A program made the translations under genes and the position numbers. A stretch of 64,000 nucleotides of DNA from Herbaspirillum hiltneri N3 (GTDB taxonomy: Bacteria; Pseudomonadota; Gammaproteobacteria; Burkholderiales; Burkholderiaceae_D): positions 434,001 to 498,000 of the forward strand of contig NZ_CP011409.1 of NCBI RefSeq assembly GCF_001267925.1. Reading direction: 5' to 3'. The notes beneath the pieces were generated by a model. That model did no database searches, had not been told where the DNA came from, and was given only the letters and a program-made list of their open reading frames with translations. Of the stretch, positions 20,622-29,751 are shown piece by piece (the stretch's first letter is position 1; each line of letters begins with the position of its first letter).

Positions 20622-21605
20622 ATGTCTAATGACCTTAATTCATCGGGTGATAACCAACTGCAGGCAACGGAGGAAACACCTGCGGTTTTGCCCTCGGTGA
20701 GCGCCATCGTCAGCCGCCTGCGTTTCAAGCAGGTGGCTTTGCTGACGGCGCTTGACGAGCAGGGTTCGCTGCACAAGGCTGCCGAGGTCATGCACATGAC
20801 GCAACCGGCGGCCACCAAGGCGCTGCACGAAATGGAGTCGGCGCTGGGCGTGACGCTGTTCGACCGGTCCACGCGCGGCATCGAAGCGACCGAGCTGGGC
20901 CGCTGCGTGATCCGCTATGCGCGCCTGATCCAGAGCGACATCAGCAATTTGCGCGACGAATTGCAAGGCATGCTGACCGGGCAGGGCGGCCGGTTGTCGA
21001 TCGGCACCATCATGGGCGCCGCACCGCTGGTGACGCGCGCCCTGACGCGCCTTCGCGAGGTGCAGCCGGAAGTGTCGATCGAAATCACCGAAGACACCAG
21101 CGCGCGCCAGTTGTTGCTGCTTGACCAGGGCCGCATCGACCTCATGGTGGGGCGTTCGTCGGTGAGTTCGCAGCCGCAGCTGTATAACTATGAAATGCTG
21201 CGCGGCGAGCCGATGTGCATCGTCACCGGCCTCGAGCATCACCTCGCGACCGCGCAGAAGGTGCGCCTGCAGGAATTGTCGACCGCGTCGTGGATCCTGT
21301 ACTCCAGCAATATGCCGATGCGCATCTGGATCGAGCATGAATTCAAGCTGGAAGGAATGAAGGTGCCGGCCAATGTTATCGAAACGGCATCCCCCTTCGT
21401 CACCGTCACCTTGCTGGCGCAGTCGAACATGGTGGCGGTGATGCCGCTGGATATCGCGCACTTCTTCGCGGCCAAGCAGATGCTGTGCATCCTCCCCGTG
21501 CATCTGAAGACCCGCATCGAGCACTATGGCATCGTGACCCGCAAGAACGCCACCCTGTCGTCGATAGGGAAGATGTTCATCAACATCCTGCGCCAGCAAA
21601 ACTGA
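20622..21605 (+). CDS. LysR-family transcriptional regulator (GbpR-like)
   Basis: A 327-residue LysR regulator with an unusually long N-terminal extension of about 30 residues before the helix-turn-helix (LDEQGSLHKAAEVMHMTQPA then ATKALHEMES). A co-inducer domain follows (SIGTIMGAAPLVTRALTRL, GRIDLMVGR). GbpR-type regulators control sugar-binding-protein and GguC-type genes in alpha- and betaproteobacteria. Being divergent from the AraD1-type gene, it very likely controls the whole 11-20 kb cluster in response to a sugar acid. Confidence 0.9.
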   Translation: MSNDLNSSGDNQLQATEETPAVLPSVSAIVSRLRFKQVALLTALDEQGSLHKAAEVMHMTQPAATKALHEMESALGVTLFDRSTRGIEATELGRCVIRYARLIQSDISNLRDELQGMLTGQGGRLSIGTIMGAAPLVTRALTRLREVQPEVSIEITEDTSARQLLLLDQGRIDLMVGRSSVSSQPQLYNYEMLRGEPMCIVTGLEHHLATAQKVRLQELSTASWILYSSNMPMRIWIEHEFKLEGMKVPANVIETASPFVTVTLLAQSNMVAVMPLDIAHFFAAKQMLCILPVHLKTRIEHYGIVTRKNATLSSIGKMFINILRQQN

Positions 21606-21677
21606 ACTGAAAAAATCTGATCGCAGCGACGCCCACTTTCCATCCTTGTTCCATCATCGCAATTTCGCCGGGAATCC

Positions 21678-22505
21678 ATGAAGTCTTCCATCACATCTTC
21701 GCTGCCGTCTTCCTTGCGCCTGGCCATGCTGGCCGGTGCAGTCGCCATCCTGGCGGCGTGCGCCAACACGCAAAAGACGCATGATCCGGTCGCCAAGCAA
21801 GTCAAGCTGGACCAGGCGCTGGCGCTGTTCTCGAACAATCCCGTCGAAGGTCTGCCGAAAGACTGGGAACCGCTGGTCCTGATGCGCAAGAAGAAGACGA
21901 CCGACTACGGCCTGGTCAAGGACGGCGAGCGCACGGTATTGCGCGCCTTCGCCGACAAGGCCTCGTCGGGTTTGCGGCATCAGGTCAATATCGATCCGGT
22001 CAAGCAGCCGTGGCTGACCTGGAGCTGGAAGACCTCGGCCTTGATCAAGACTGCCGACAACCGTTTCCGCGACACCGAAGATTCGCCGGTGCGCATCGTG
22101 CTGGCTTTCGACGGCGACAAGAGCAAGCTGTCTTTCATGGACACGATCCTGTTCGACACCGCCAAGCTGGTATCGGGGCATGACTTCCCCTATGCTACGC
22201 TGATGTACATCTGGGAAAACAAAGCGCCCAAAGAGACCGTCATCGCCAATACGCGCACCGGCCGCATCCAGATGCTGGTGGCTGAAAGCGGCGCCGCCAA
22301 CGTGGGCCGGTGGGTCAGCTACCAGCGTAACATCGTCGACGACTACGTGAAGGTGTACGGCGAACAGCCGGGACGGCTGATCGGCGTCGGTGTGCTGACC
22401 GACACCGACAACACCGAAGAAAAAGTCGAAGCCTGGTACGGCGACATCCGCTTGTTGCGCCAGGCCACGGTGGCCGGACGGACGCCGTCACCGCAGCAGC
22501 AATAG
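21678..22505 (+). CDS. DUF3047 lipoprotein, function unknown
   Basis: A 275-residue predicted lipoprotein: N-terminal hydrophobic stretch and lipobox LAAC with Cys at about residue 28, then a DUF3047-type domain recognisable from the W-rich segment WLTWSWKTSALI, DSPVRIVLAFDGDKS, LMYIWENKAP, VGRWVSYQRNIVDDY and VLTDTDNTEEKVEAWYGDI. The last part resembles carbohydrate-binding jelly-roll edges, but no enzymatic residues are evident. Monocistronic; convergent with the DUF1304 gene. Function is not known to me. Confidence 0.8.
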   Translation: MKSSITSSLPSSLRLAMLAGAVAILAACANTQKTHDPVAKQVKLDQALALFSNNPVEGLPKDWEPLVLMRKKKTTDYGLVKDGERTVLRAFADKASSGLRHQVNIDPVKQPWLTWSWKTSALIKTADNRFRDTEDSPVRIVLAFDGDKSKLSFMDTILFDTAKLVSGHDFPYATLMYIWENKAPKETVIANTRTGRIQMLVAESGAANVGRWVSYQRNIVDDYVKVYGEQPGRLIGVGVLTDTDNTEEKVEAWYGDIRLLRQATVAGRTPSPQQQ

Positions 22506-22531
22506 ACTGCGCGGCTGACAAAACGCCGCTC

Positions 22532-22885
22532 TTAACGCACCGCCAGCAGCGCAAGCAGCGCCAGCAAGGCCGGCAATCCCTGCACGTACAGGATCGAGCG
22601 TTTGGCGGTGAGGCCGCCATAGATGCCCGCCACCAGCACGCATGCGACGAAGAACAGCTTGATCGCGCCGTCGCCGGAGATCAGCCCCCACGCCAGGCCC
22701 GCTGCGAGGAAGCCGTTGTAAAGTCCCTGATTGGCGGCCAGCACCTTGGACGCTTCGGCGGCTTCACGCGACTGGCGGAAGGTCTTCAGCCCCAGCGGCC
22801 TGGTCCACAGGAACATCTCTAGCACGAGGATCCAGACGTGCAGTATGGCGATCAGCGCCACCAGGATATCGGCGAGCAGTTTCAT
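22532..22885 (-). CDS. DUF1304 integral membrane protein
   Basis: A 117-residue protein with four hydrophobic segments, fitting DUF1304: N-terminal helix with HVWILVLEMFLWTRP, then TFRQSREAAEASKVLAANQG and YNGFLAAGLAWGL, ending in a short hydrophobic tail. GGAGAAAC ribosome-binding site at the start. Family function unknown; inner-membrane location inferred. Confidence 0.85.
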   Translation of the reverse strand: MKLLADILVALIAILHVWILVLEMFLWTRPLGLKTFRQSREAAEASKVLAANQGLYNGFLAAGLAWGLISGDGAIKLFFVACVLVAGIYGGLTAKRSILYVQGLPALLALLALLAVR

Positions 22886-22994
22886 TGTTTCTCCTTGTTA
22901 TGATTTGTCTTGCGATGATGCCCGAAACAACGGTTCGTGAACATAGTTTGCGGCCTGAGGTTGCGGGCCGCGCGAGAAAGCCGCTACAATGGCG

Positions 22995-23120
22995 CCGGGC
23001 CTGACAGGAGGCCCGGTCTCGCGAAAGCTGACGCACCTGTTCATTGTTACGCGCACCTTCCTTTTCGGATATGCCCTGACGTTGAAACCTTGATATGACC
23101 GTAGCGAGAACGGTCGATAT
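22995..23120 (+). repeat. two hairpins in the leader of the 154-residue gene
   Basis: CCGGGCCT (22995-23002) pairs with AGGCCCGG (23009-23016). ATATGACCGT (23093-23102) pairs with ACGGTC-ATAT (23110-23120, one bulged G) just before the ribosome-binding site of the next gene. Confidence 0.5.
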
Positions 23121-23132
23121 GAAAGGAACGTT

Positions 23133-23597
23133 ATGTGGTCTACCTCCCATCCCCTGTTCAAACAATCGCGCACTGTTGCCGGCGAAGCCTGCAGCAACAG
23201 TGAATTCCTGCGCCGTCATGCGCGCCGGCTGGTGCGCGACGGCCGCGCCGACCAGCCCAGCAAGGCCTTGCCGGTGCTGCGCCGGGTGATCGACGCCGGT
23301 CTCATGCCGGAACTCGCCGTCACCGATCTGTACAACGTGCGCGAAACCCTGCAGCTCAAGCATATCCTGCACACGCTGGCGCGCGAACTCGGTTTCGCAA
23401 GCTGGGACGTCTGCAAGCAGGAGATCGACCGCCGCGATACGGCGCTGCTGGATCGCTATCGCTTCGAGCAGGGCCGGTTCGGCGACTTCGAGCAGAACTG
23501 GTTTCCCGACGAGCCGACCGCGCGCGCCTGGCAGCAGCAGAACGGCGGTTACATCGTGAACTACGGCAAGCAGGCCGTGGCGATTCTCACAAAGTAG
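23133..23597 (+). CDS. conserved-looking hypothetical protein
   Basis: A 154-residue soluble protein, rich in arginine and aromatic residues, with no signal peptide or membrane segment. Good ribosome-binding site AAAGGAAC before ATG at 23133. The middle holds LARELGFASWDVCKQEID, resembling the short helical module 'LARxLGFxSWxxLK' seen in several otherwise unrelated bacterial proteins; the C-terminus has FPDEPTARAWQQQNGGYIVNYGKQ. I do not recognise the family or infer a function. It ends in its own terminator; the upstream leader contains two hairpins. Confidence 0.7.
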   Translation: MWSTSHPLFKQSRTVAGEACSNSEFLRRHARRLVRDGRADQPSKALPVLRRVIDAGLMPELAVTDLYNVRETLQLKHILHTLARELGFASWDVCKQEIDRRDTALLDRYRFEQGRFGDFEQNWFPDEPTARAWQQQNGGYIVNYGKQAVAILTK

Positions 23598-23603
23598 GCA
23601 ATG

Positions 23604-23641
23604 AAAAAACGGCGGTGCCATGACGGCCCGCCGTTTTTTTT
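23604..23641. terminator. bidirectional terminator between hypothetical gene and amidohydrolase gene
   Basis: AAAAAACGGCGG (23604-23615) pairs with CCGCCGTTTTTT (from 23629), loop 13 nt. Confidence 0.82.
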
Positions 23642-23657
23642 ACGCGATCAACAGAGT

Positions 23658-24851
23658 TTATTGCGGCTTCAGGAAGGCCTCCGCCAGGCGCACCCAATAC
23701 GTCGCACCGAGCGGCAGCAAATCATCGTTGAAATCGTAACTGGGATTGTGCAGGTTGCACGGACCGAGGCCGTGGCCGCTGTCGCGATGGCCGCCTTCAC
23801 CGTTGCCGATGAAGACGTAGCAACCGGGTTTGTGCTGCAGCATGAAGGCGAAATCTTCCGCACCCATGGTCGGCTCGACCTTGGCATCGACATTCTCGGC
23901 GCCGACGATGCCTTGCAAGACTTCGACGGCGAACGCGGTTTCTTTGGCGTGATTGATCAGCGGCGGATAGTTGCGCTGGAATTTGAAATCGACGTCGGCA
24001 TCGAAGGCCGCGGCCGTGTGCTCGGCAATTTCGCGCATACGGCGTTCGATCAGGTCCAGCACCGGTGTGCTGAAGGTGCGCACAGTGCCGATCAGGCTGG
24101 CGTTGTCGGGAATGACGTTGGTGGCGCTGCCGGCATGGATCTGGGTGATCGACAACACCGCCGGATCGTTGGGATTGGCGTTGCGCGAGACGATGGTCTG
24201 CCAGCTCTGTGCAATCTGCACCGCCGTCATGACCGGGTCGATGGACTTGTGCGGTTGCGCCGCGTGCGAACCCTTGCCTTTGACGATTACTTCGAACTCA
24301 TTGCTGGAAGCCATCATCGGTCCCGGCGTGACGCCGAAGGTACCGGCTTTCATGCCCGGCCAGTTGTGCATGCCGAACACCGCGTCCATCGGATACTTTT
24401 CGAACAGGCCGTCCTGGATCATGCGCTCGGCGCCCCGGCCGCCTTCTTCCGCAGGCTGAAAAATCACATAGACGGTGCCGTCGAAATCACGGTGCTGCGA
24501 CAAGTGATGCGCCGCGCCCAGCAGCATGGCGGTATGGCCGTCGTGGCCGCAGGCGTGCATCTTGCCGGCGTTTTTGGAGGCGTGCGGGAAGGTGTTCAGC
24601 TCCGGCATCGGCAATGCGTCCATGTCGGCGCGCAGGCCGATCGCACGCGGACCGTCGCCGCCCTTGATGATGCCGACCACGCCGGTGACGCCCAGTCCGC
24701 GCACTACCGGGATTCCCCATTCGGTCAGCTTTTGCACGACGACGTCGGAGGTGCGCTGTTCTTCATAGCTCAGTTCGGGATGAGCGTGGATATCGCGCCG
24801 GATCTTTTGCAACTCGGCGTGGAATTTGGTGATGGGATCGATGAGTTTCAT
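23658..24851 (-). CDS. M20-family amidohydrolase (hippurate hydrolase/HipO type)
   Basis: A 397-residue cytosolic metalloenzyme that splits N-acyl amino acids or related amides. M20D features: HAHPELSYEEQRTSD near the N-terminus, metal and catalytic residues in LRADMDALPM, MHACGHDGHTAMLLGAAHHL and FQPAEEGGRGAERMI, dimerisation domain (GKGSHAAQPHKSIDPV), and the C-terminal metal ligand in NLHNPSYDFNDD. The start at 24851 (MKLIDPI) has an AAGG ribosome-binding site; the in-frame start 36 bp upstream lacks one. Divergent from a peptide-type ABC importer, suggesting that it processes imported acylated peptides or amino acids. Exact substrate not known. Confidence 0.92.
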   Translation of the reverse strand: MKLIDPITKFHAELQKIRRDIHAHPELSYEEQRTSDVVVQKLTEWGIPVVRGLGVTGVVGIIKGGDGPRAIGLRADMDALPMPELNTFPHASKNAGKMHACGHDGHTAMLLGAAHHLSQHRDFDGTVYVIFQPAEEGGRGAERMIQDGLFEKYPMDAVFGMHNWPGMKAGTFGVTPGPMMASSNEFEVIVKGKGSHAAQPHKSIDPVMTAVQIAQSWQTIVSRNANPNDPAVLSITQIHAGSATNVIPDNASLIGTVRTFSTPVLDLIERRMREIAEHTAAAFDADVDFKFQRNYPPLINHAKETAFAVEVLQGIVGAENVDAKVEPTMGAEDFAFMLQHKPGCYVFIGNGEGGHRDSGHGLGPCNLHNPSYDFNDDLLPLGATYWVRLAEAFLKPQ

Positions 24852-25115
24852 GGTGCGTACCTTGCTGCTATGTTGCCATTTCGACATGATGCGTTGAGGA
24901 GTGCGACGGCAAGTGCTTTGTCGCGGTGTCGTCTATATTACTCCCAGGCTTGAACAGCTTCCATAAATGTAGTTGCTTCTTTTGCATGATTTCTGCACCA
25001 TCTGCACTTTCCGGCTGGCGCAATACCGACCCGGCGTCGCCGGGATGCCCGGCCGGGACAATTTTGCGTATCCTGTCATGAAATAAATTCCAGTCAATTC
25101 ACCAGCCAACCGCCA
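24852..25115. promoter_or_regulatory. divergent region between amidohydrolase and peptide importer
   Basis: Holds the control region for both directions. A perfect palindrome CCCGGCG-T-CGCCGGG at 25030-25044 is followed by a second GC-rich inverted repeat (GCCCGGCCGGG). No clear promoter pair was identified. Confidence 0.45.
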
Positions 25116-26093
25116 ATGCTTGTCTTCATTATTCGCCGCTGCGTCCAGAGCCTTGCCGTATTGCTGCTGATGTCGCTGCTGGTGTTCGTCAGCGTCTATG
25201 CCATCGGTAATCCCATCGATATCCTGATCAGCGCCGACGCCGATCAGATTGAGCGCGCGCGCGTGATTGCGGCATTCGGGCTGGACCAGCCGCTGTGGGT
25301 GCAATACTTTTACTTCATCAAGAACGCCTTTGCCGGCGACATGGGACGCTCCTTCGTGTACGCCACGCCGGCGCTGGGACTGATCCTCGAGCGCCTGCCG
25401 GCCACGCTGGAACTGGCCGTGGCTGCGATCCTGATCGCCATCGTGATCGGATTGCCGCTGGGATTATGGGCGGGTTTGCGCCCCCGGAGTTTTGCCGGCA
25501 AGACCATCATGACGGTATCGATCTTCGGTTTTTCGCTGCCGACTTTCTGGGTCGGGCTGATGCTGATCATGGTGTTCGCAGTCGAGCTGGGCTGGCTGCC
25601 GACCAGTGGACGCGGCCAGACCGCACTGCTGTTCGGCATCCCGTTCGGTTTCCTGACGTGGGACGGACTCAGGCATTTGCTGATGCCTGCGCTCAACCTG
25701 TCGCTGTTCAACATCGCGCTGATCATCCGCCTCACGCGTGCCGGCACCCAGGAAGCACTGCTGCAGGATTACATCAAGTTCGCCCGCGCCAAGGGGCTGC
25801 GCAACAGCCGCATCATCGGCGTGCACGTGCTCAAGAACATCCTGATTCCCATCGTCACCGTGGTGGCGCTGCAGTTCGGCTCCATCATCGCGTTCTCGAT
25901 CGTGACGGAATCCATCTTCGCCTGGCCCGGCGTCGGGAAGCTGCTGATCGACTCGATACGCGTGCTCGACCGGCCCGTGATCGTTGCCTTCCTGTCGCTG
26001 ATCGTGGCCATTTTCATCCTCATCAATCTGTGTGTCGACCTGCTGTATTCGCTGCTCGATCCGCGCGTGCGCTTGTCGGAAGCGAAGGGCTGA
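25116..26093 (+). CDS. ABC transporter permease, DppB/OppB type
   Basis: A 325-residue inner-membrane permease of the peptide/nickel importer family. It begins with the typical N-terminal helix (RCVQSLAVLLLMSLLVFVSV), then a periplasmic loop, RLPATLELAVAAILIAIVIG, FGFSLPTFWVGL, and the EAA loop in KFARAKGLRNSRIIGVHVLK, followed by FAWPGVGKLLIDS. First of four tightly packed genes; the stop TGA is followed after one base by the next ATG. Confidence 0.93.
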   Translation: MLVFIIRRCVQSLAVLLLMSLLVFVSVYAIGNPIDILISADADQIERARVIAAFGLDQPLWVQYFYFIKNAFAGDMGRSFVYATPALGLILERLPATLELAVAAILIAIVIGLPLGLWAGLRPRSFAGKTIMTVSIFGFSLPTFWVGLMLIMVFAVELGWLPTSGRGQTALLFGIPFGFLTWDGLRHLLMPALNLSLFNIALIIRLTRAGTQEALLQDYIKFARAKGLRNSRIIGVHVLKNILIPIVTVVALQFGSIIAFSIVTESIFAWPGVGKLLIDSIRVLDRPVIVAFLSLIVAIFILINLCVDLLYSLLDPRVRLSEAKG

Positions 26094-26094
26094 C

Positions 26095-27006
26095 ATGGTT
26101 TCGAAATACACCCGGAAAATCATCCAGGCCGACACGCCGTTCACGCGCTTCCTGCAAGCTTACTTCTCCAGTCGCGTCGCCACGGTCGGATTTGCATTGC
26201 TGCTGCTGATCCTGCTGGCAGCCTTGTTTGCACCGCTGGTCTCGCCGCAGAATCCCTACGACCTCGAACATCTCGACGTCATGGACTCGCGCCTGGAGCC
26301 GGGCAAGAGCGCCATGGAAGGCAATCTCACTTATCTGCTCGGCACAGACGACCAGGGTCGCGACATGCTGTCAGCGATTCTTTATGGTCTGCGCATTTCC
26401 GTCATGGTCGGCGTCACCAGCACCGTGATTGCGCTGGCCATCGGCCTGTCGCTGGGTTTGCTGGCGGGTTATGCAGGCGGTCGCACCGAGGCGCTGATCA
26501 TGCGCGTGGCAGACATCCAGCTGGCGTTTCCACCGATCCTGGTGGCGCTGATCCTGCTGGCGCTGACCGGGCGCGGCATCGACAAGATCATCATCGCGCT
26601 GGTCACCGTGCAATGGGCGTATTACGCGCGCACCACGCGCAGCACGGCGCTGGTGGAGCGCAAGAAGGAATACATCGAAGCTGCGCGCCTGCTCGGCCTG
26701 TCGCTGCTGCGCATCATGTTCCGCCACCTGCTGCCGAATTGCCTGCCGCCGCTGATCGTGATCGCCGCGCTGCAGGTGGCGTCGGCGATTTCGCTGGAGG
26801 CGACGCTGTCCTTCCTCGGGCTCGGCCTGCCGGTGACGGAACCGTCGCTGGGACTGCTGATCTCCAACGGTTTCCAATACCTGATGTCGGGAAAATACTG
26901 GATCAGTTTCTTCCCCGGCGTGGCGCTGCTGGCGACCGTGGTGGCGATCAACCTCGTCGCCGACCAGTTGCGCGACGTCCTCAATCCTCGCCTGCAAGGA
27001 CAATGA
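26095..27006 (+). CDS. ABC transporter permease, DppC/OppC type
   Basis: A 303-residue permease. Hydrophobic N-terminal helix, then YLLGTDDQGRDMLSAILYGL, the hallmark of DppC proteins, further TM helices and the EAA loop in EYIEAARLLGLSLLRIMF. Start ATG at 26095 is one base after the previous stop; an in-frame upstream start would overlap the previous gene by 60 bases and is not conserved. Confidence 0.93.
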   Translation: MVSKYTRKIIQADTPFTRFLQAYFSSRVATVGFALLLLILLAALFAPLVSPQNPYDLEHLDVMDSRLEPGKSAMEGNLTYLLGTDDQGRDMLSAILYGLRISVMVGVTSTVIALAIGLSLGLLAGYAGGRTEALIMRVADIQLAFPPILVALILLALTGRGIDKIIIALVTVQWAYYARTTRSTALVERKKEYIEAARLLGLSLLRIMFRHLLPNCLPPLIVIAALQVASAISLEATLSFLGLGLPVTEPSLGLLISNGFQYLMSGKYWISFFPGVALLATVVAINLVADQLRDVLNPRLQGQ

Positions 27007-27007
27007 G

Positions 27008-27991
27008 ATGACCGCCGCCTTGCAAGTAGAAAACCTGCAGACGCACTTCCTTTCGCGCGGCGGCATTGCGCGCGCGGTGGATGACGTATCCTTCGCGGTC
27101 GAGCAGGGCCAGGTCATGGGACTGGTCGGCGAGTCCGGTTCAGGAAAGTCGATGACGGGTTATTCCATCATGGGACTGATCGACGCGCCGGGAAAAGTGG
27201 CCGGTGGCCGCATCCTGCTCAACGGCCGCGACCTGCGCAGCCTGCCGGCCGAAGAAATGCGGCGCATCCGTGGCAACCGCATCGCGATGATTTTCCAGGA
27301 TCCGATGATGACGCTGAACCCGGTGCTGCGCATAGACACGCAGATGATCGAAGCCGTGCGCGCGCATCAGGACGTCAGCAAGGATGCCGCGCTGGCGATG
27401 GCACGCGATGCGCTGGTGCGCGTCGGCATCGCCGCGCCGGACGAACGCCTCAACGCCTATCCGCATCAGTTCTCGGGCGGCATGCGCCAGCGCGTCGCCA
27501 TCGCGATCGCGCTGCTCAACAAGCCGGACCTGATCATCTGCGACGAACCGACCACTGCGCTCGACGTCACCATCCAGGGCCAGATCCTGTTCGAGATGCA
27601 GAAGCTGTGCCGGGAGTCCGGTACGGCGCTGATCTGGATCACCCACGATCTGTCCGTGGTCGCCGGGCTGGCCGACACCGTCAGCGTGATGTACGCCGGG
27701 CGCATCGTTGAAAGCGGGGACGTCGCCCGGGTGCTCACCCACCCGCGCCATCCCTACACGCACGGCCTGATTGCCTCGGCGCCATCGCGCAATCCGCGCG
27801 GCCAGGCCTTGCGCCAGATTCCCGGCAGCACGCCGTCGCTGTTGAAACTGCCCGCCGGCTGCGCCTTTCGCGACCGCTGCGCATACGCCACCATCGAATG
27901 CGCGCAGACGCCGGAGACGCGCATCGTCGACGGCCGCGCCTTGCGTTGCTTCCATCCGATGGCCGATGCGCCGGCAGGGAGCATCGCATGA
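27008..27991 (+). CDS. ABC transporter ATP-binding protein, DppD/OppD type
   Basis: A 327-residue ATPase. Walker A GESGSGKSM (Thr replaced by Met after Lys-Ser), Q-loop IFQDPMMTLNPVL, signature FSGGMRQRVAIA, Walker B LIICDEPTTALDV, and switch ITHDLSVVAGLAD. The C-terminal oligopeptide domain has the cysteine set FRDRCAYATIECAQTPE, typical of DppD/OppD proteins, sometimes a Fe-S site. The stop overlaps the next start as ATGA. Confidence 0.93.
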   Translation: MTAALQVENLQTHFLSRGGIARAVDDVSFAVEQGQVMGLVGESGSGKSMTGYSIMGLIDAPGKVAGGRILLNGRDLRSLPAEEMRRIRGNRIAMIFQDPMMTLNPVLRIDTQMIEAVRAHQDVSKDAALAMARDALVRVGIAAPDERLNAYPHQFSGGMRQRVAIAIALLNKPDLIICDEPTTALDVTIQGQILFEMQKLCRESGTALIWITHDLSVVAGLADTVSVMYAGRIVESGDVARVLTHPRHPYTHGLIASAPSRNPRGQALRQIPGSTPSLLKLPAGCAFRDRCAYATIECAQTPETRIVDGRALRCFHPMADAPAGSIA

Positions 27992-29016
27992 ACCAGAAGC
28001 ACGCCGCCATGCCGCCATTGCTGGAACTGCGCCACGTTTCCAAACGCTTCGTCAAACCGCTCGACAGCGCGGCGAAGACGTCCAACCTGATCACCCGGCC
28101 GTTCGGCAAAGTCCTGCACGAGGAAGTGGTGCATGCAGTTGACGATGTCAGCCTGCACATCGACGCCGGCGAAGTGGTCGGCTTGGTGGGCGAATCAGGA
28201 TGCGGCAAATCGACGCTGGGCCGCATGGCGGTGGGTCTGCACGGCCTGACCGAAGGGCAGCGCCTGTGGCAAGGGGAAGATCTTGACGCGCTGTCGCCGC
28301 AGCAACGGCGCGAACGCCAGTTGGCGATCCAGATGATTTTCCAGGACCCCTATGCGTCGCTCAATCCGCGCTTGCGCGTGGTCGACATCGTCGGCGAAGC
28401 GCCGGTCGTGCATGGCATCACCGGCAAGCGCGAGCAGCAGGACTACGTCGCCGACCTGTTGCAGCGCGTGGGCCTGAGCAGCGACATGCTACGCCGTTTC
28501 CCGCATCAGTTCTCCGGCGGCCAGCGCGCTCGTGTCGGCATCGCACGCGCGCTCGCAGTCAAACCGAAATTTCTGGTCTGCGACGAAGCGGTGGCGGCGC
28601 TCGACGTGTCGATCCAGGCGCAGGTGCTCAATCTGTTCATCAAGCTGCGCGACGAACTTGACCTGACCTATCTGTTCATCAGTCATGACCTCGGCGTGGT
28701 GCGGCATATCTCCGACCGCGTGTTGATCATGTATCTGGGGCGCATCGTCGAATCGGCGCCCACCGATGCCGTCTTCGCGCGCGCCAACCATCCCTATACG
28801 CAGGCGCTGCTGGCTTCGGCGCCGAAACTGGAAGTCGGCAAGGCGACCTACTTCGCCGTCAAGGGCGAAATCCCGTCGCCGCTGAATCCACCTTCGGGAT
28901 GCCACTTCCATCCGCGCTGCCCGCATGCCATGCCGCGCTGTTCGGTGGAAAAGCCGCTGCTCCGGGAAATCTCGCCGGGCCACATGTCAGCCTGCCATCT
29001 GAACGACGCACAATAG
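27988..29016 (+). CDS. ABC transporter ATP-binding protein, DppF/OppF type
   Basis: A 342-residue ATPase. Walker A GESGCGKST, Q-loop IFQDPYASLNPRLRV, signature FSGGQRARVGIARAL, Walker B FLVCDEAVAALDVS, switch ISHDLGVVRHISD and the C-terminal Cys-rich oligopeptide domain (HFHPRCPHAMPRCSVEKP). Start overlaps the previous stop as ATGA. No substrate-binding protein gene is next to this four-gene unit. Confidence 0.93.
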   Translation: MNQKHAAMPPLLELRHVSKRFVKPLDSAAKTSNLITRPFGKVLHEEVVHAVDDVSLHIDAGEVVGLVGESGCGKSTLGRMAVGLHGLTEGQRLWQGEDLDALSPQQRRERQLAIQMIFQDPYASLNPRLRVVDIVGEAPVVHGITGKREQQDYVADLLQRVGLSSDMLRRFPHQFSGGQRARVGIARALAVKPKFLVCDEAVAALDVSIQAQVLNLFIKLRDELDLTYLFISHDLGVVRHISDRVLIMYLGRIVESAPTDAVFARANHPYTQALLASAPKLEVGKATYFAVKGEIPSPLNPPSGCHFHPRCPHAMPRCSVEKPLLREISPGHMSACHLNDAQ

Positions 29017-29115
29017 AAACGCTGGGCATCGATTCTGCAGTTTGCAATTTTGTTCAATACGGCCGGCGCCGCGCCGCCTAGCATCGCTACCTTATCTTCG
29101 AGGGAGCGATACACC

Positions 29116-29751
29116 ATGGTCATGCAGGAATTCGCCATGCTGGCGGCGGCACACTGGCTGGCGCTGGTCAGCCCGGGGCCGGATTTTCTTTTGCTGTTGC
29201 GCAGCGCCTTGCGCCACGGTCGCCGCAACGGCATCGGCGCGAGTCTCGGGATCGCCTGCGCCAACGGCGTCTACATCGCGCTGGCATTGGCCGGCTTCAG
29301 CCTGTTGCAGCGGAGCCCGGCGGCACTGACGGTGATGAAACTACTGGCGGCGGCGTACCTGGCGTATATCGGCTGGTCCTTCATGCAGGCCGGTCGGGCA
29401 GCGCCGCCGGTGATGGCGGGGGAGGGCGCTGGCATGGAACGCGGCGGATTCCTGCGCGGCTTCGTCGCCGGTTTTTTGTCCGGCGGTCTGAACCCTAAAA
29501 ACGGCTTGTTCTATCTCGGCCTGTTCACCCTGATGGTCGGCGCCGGCACCGGCATGCACATCAAGCTGTGGTACGGCTTGTGGATGTTCACGGCGGTGTT
29601 CGTCTGGGATGCGGGGCTGGTGCTGGCGGTGTCGAATGCGCGCGTCGCGGGGTGGATCGCCCGCTATTTCGCGCGCGCCGAGTGGCTGGCCGGCGTCATC
29701 CTGCTGCTGGGCGGAACGATGCTGGCGATGACAGTCGTGCTCGCCGTCTAG
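29116..29751 (+). CDS. LysE/RhtB-family amino-acid exporter
   Basis: A 211-residue protein with six predicted membrane segments. The N-terminal signature ALVSPGPDFLLLLRSALRHG is diagnostic of RhtB/LysE proteins, followed by GIGASLGIACANGVYIALALAG and FLSGGLNPKNGLFYLGLF. ATG at 29116 follows a GAGGGAG ribosome-binding site. It exports amino acids or related metabolites; substrate unknown. Its stop codon and that of the convergent AraC gene share the same CTAG. Confidence 0.9.
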   Translation: MVMQEFAMLAAAHWLALVSPGPDFLLLLRSALRHGRRNGIGASLGIACANGVYIALALAGFSLLQRSPAALTVMKLLAAAYLAYIGWSFMQAGRAAPPVMAGEGAGMERGGFLRGFVAGFLSGGLNPKNGLFYLGLFTLMVGAGTGMHIKLWYGLWMFTAVFVWDAGLVLAVSNARVAGWIARYFARAEWLAGVILLLGGTMLAMTVVLAV

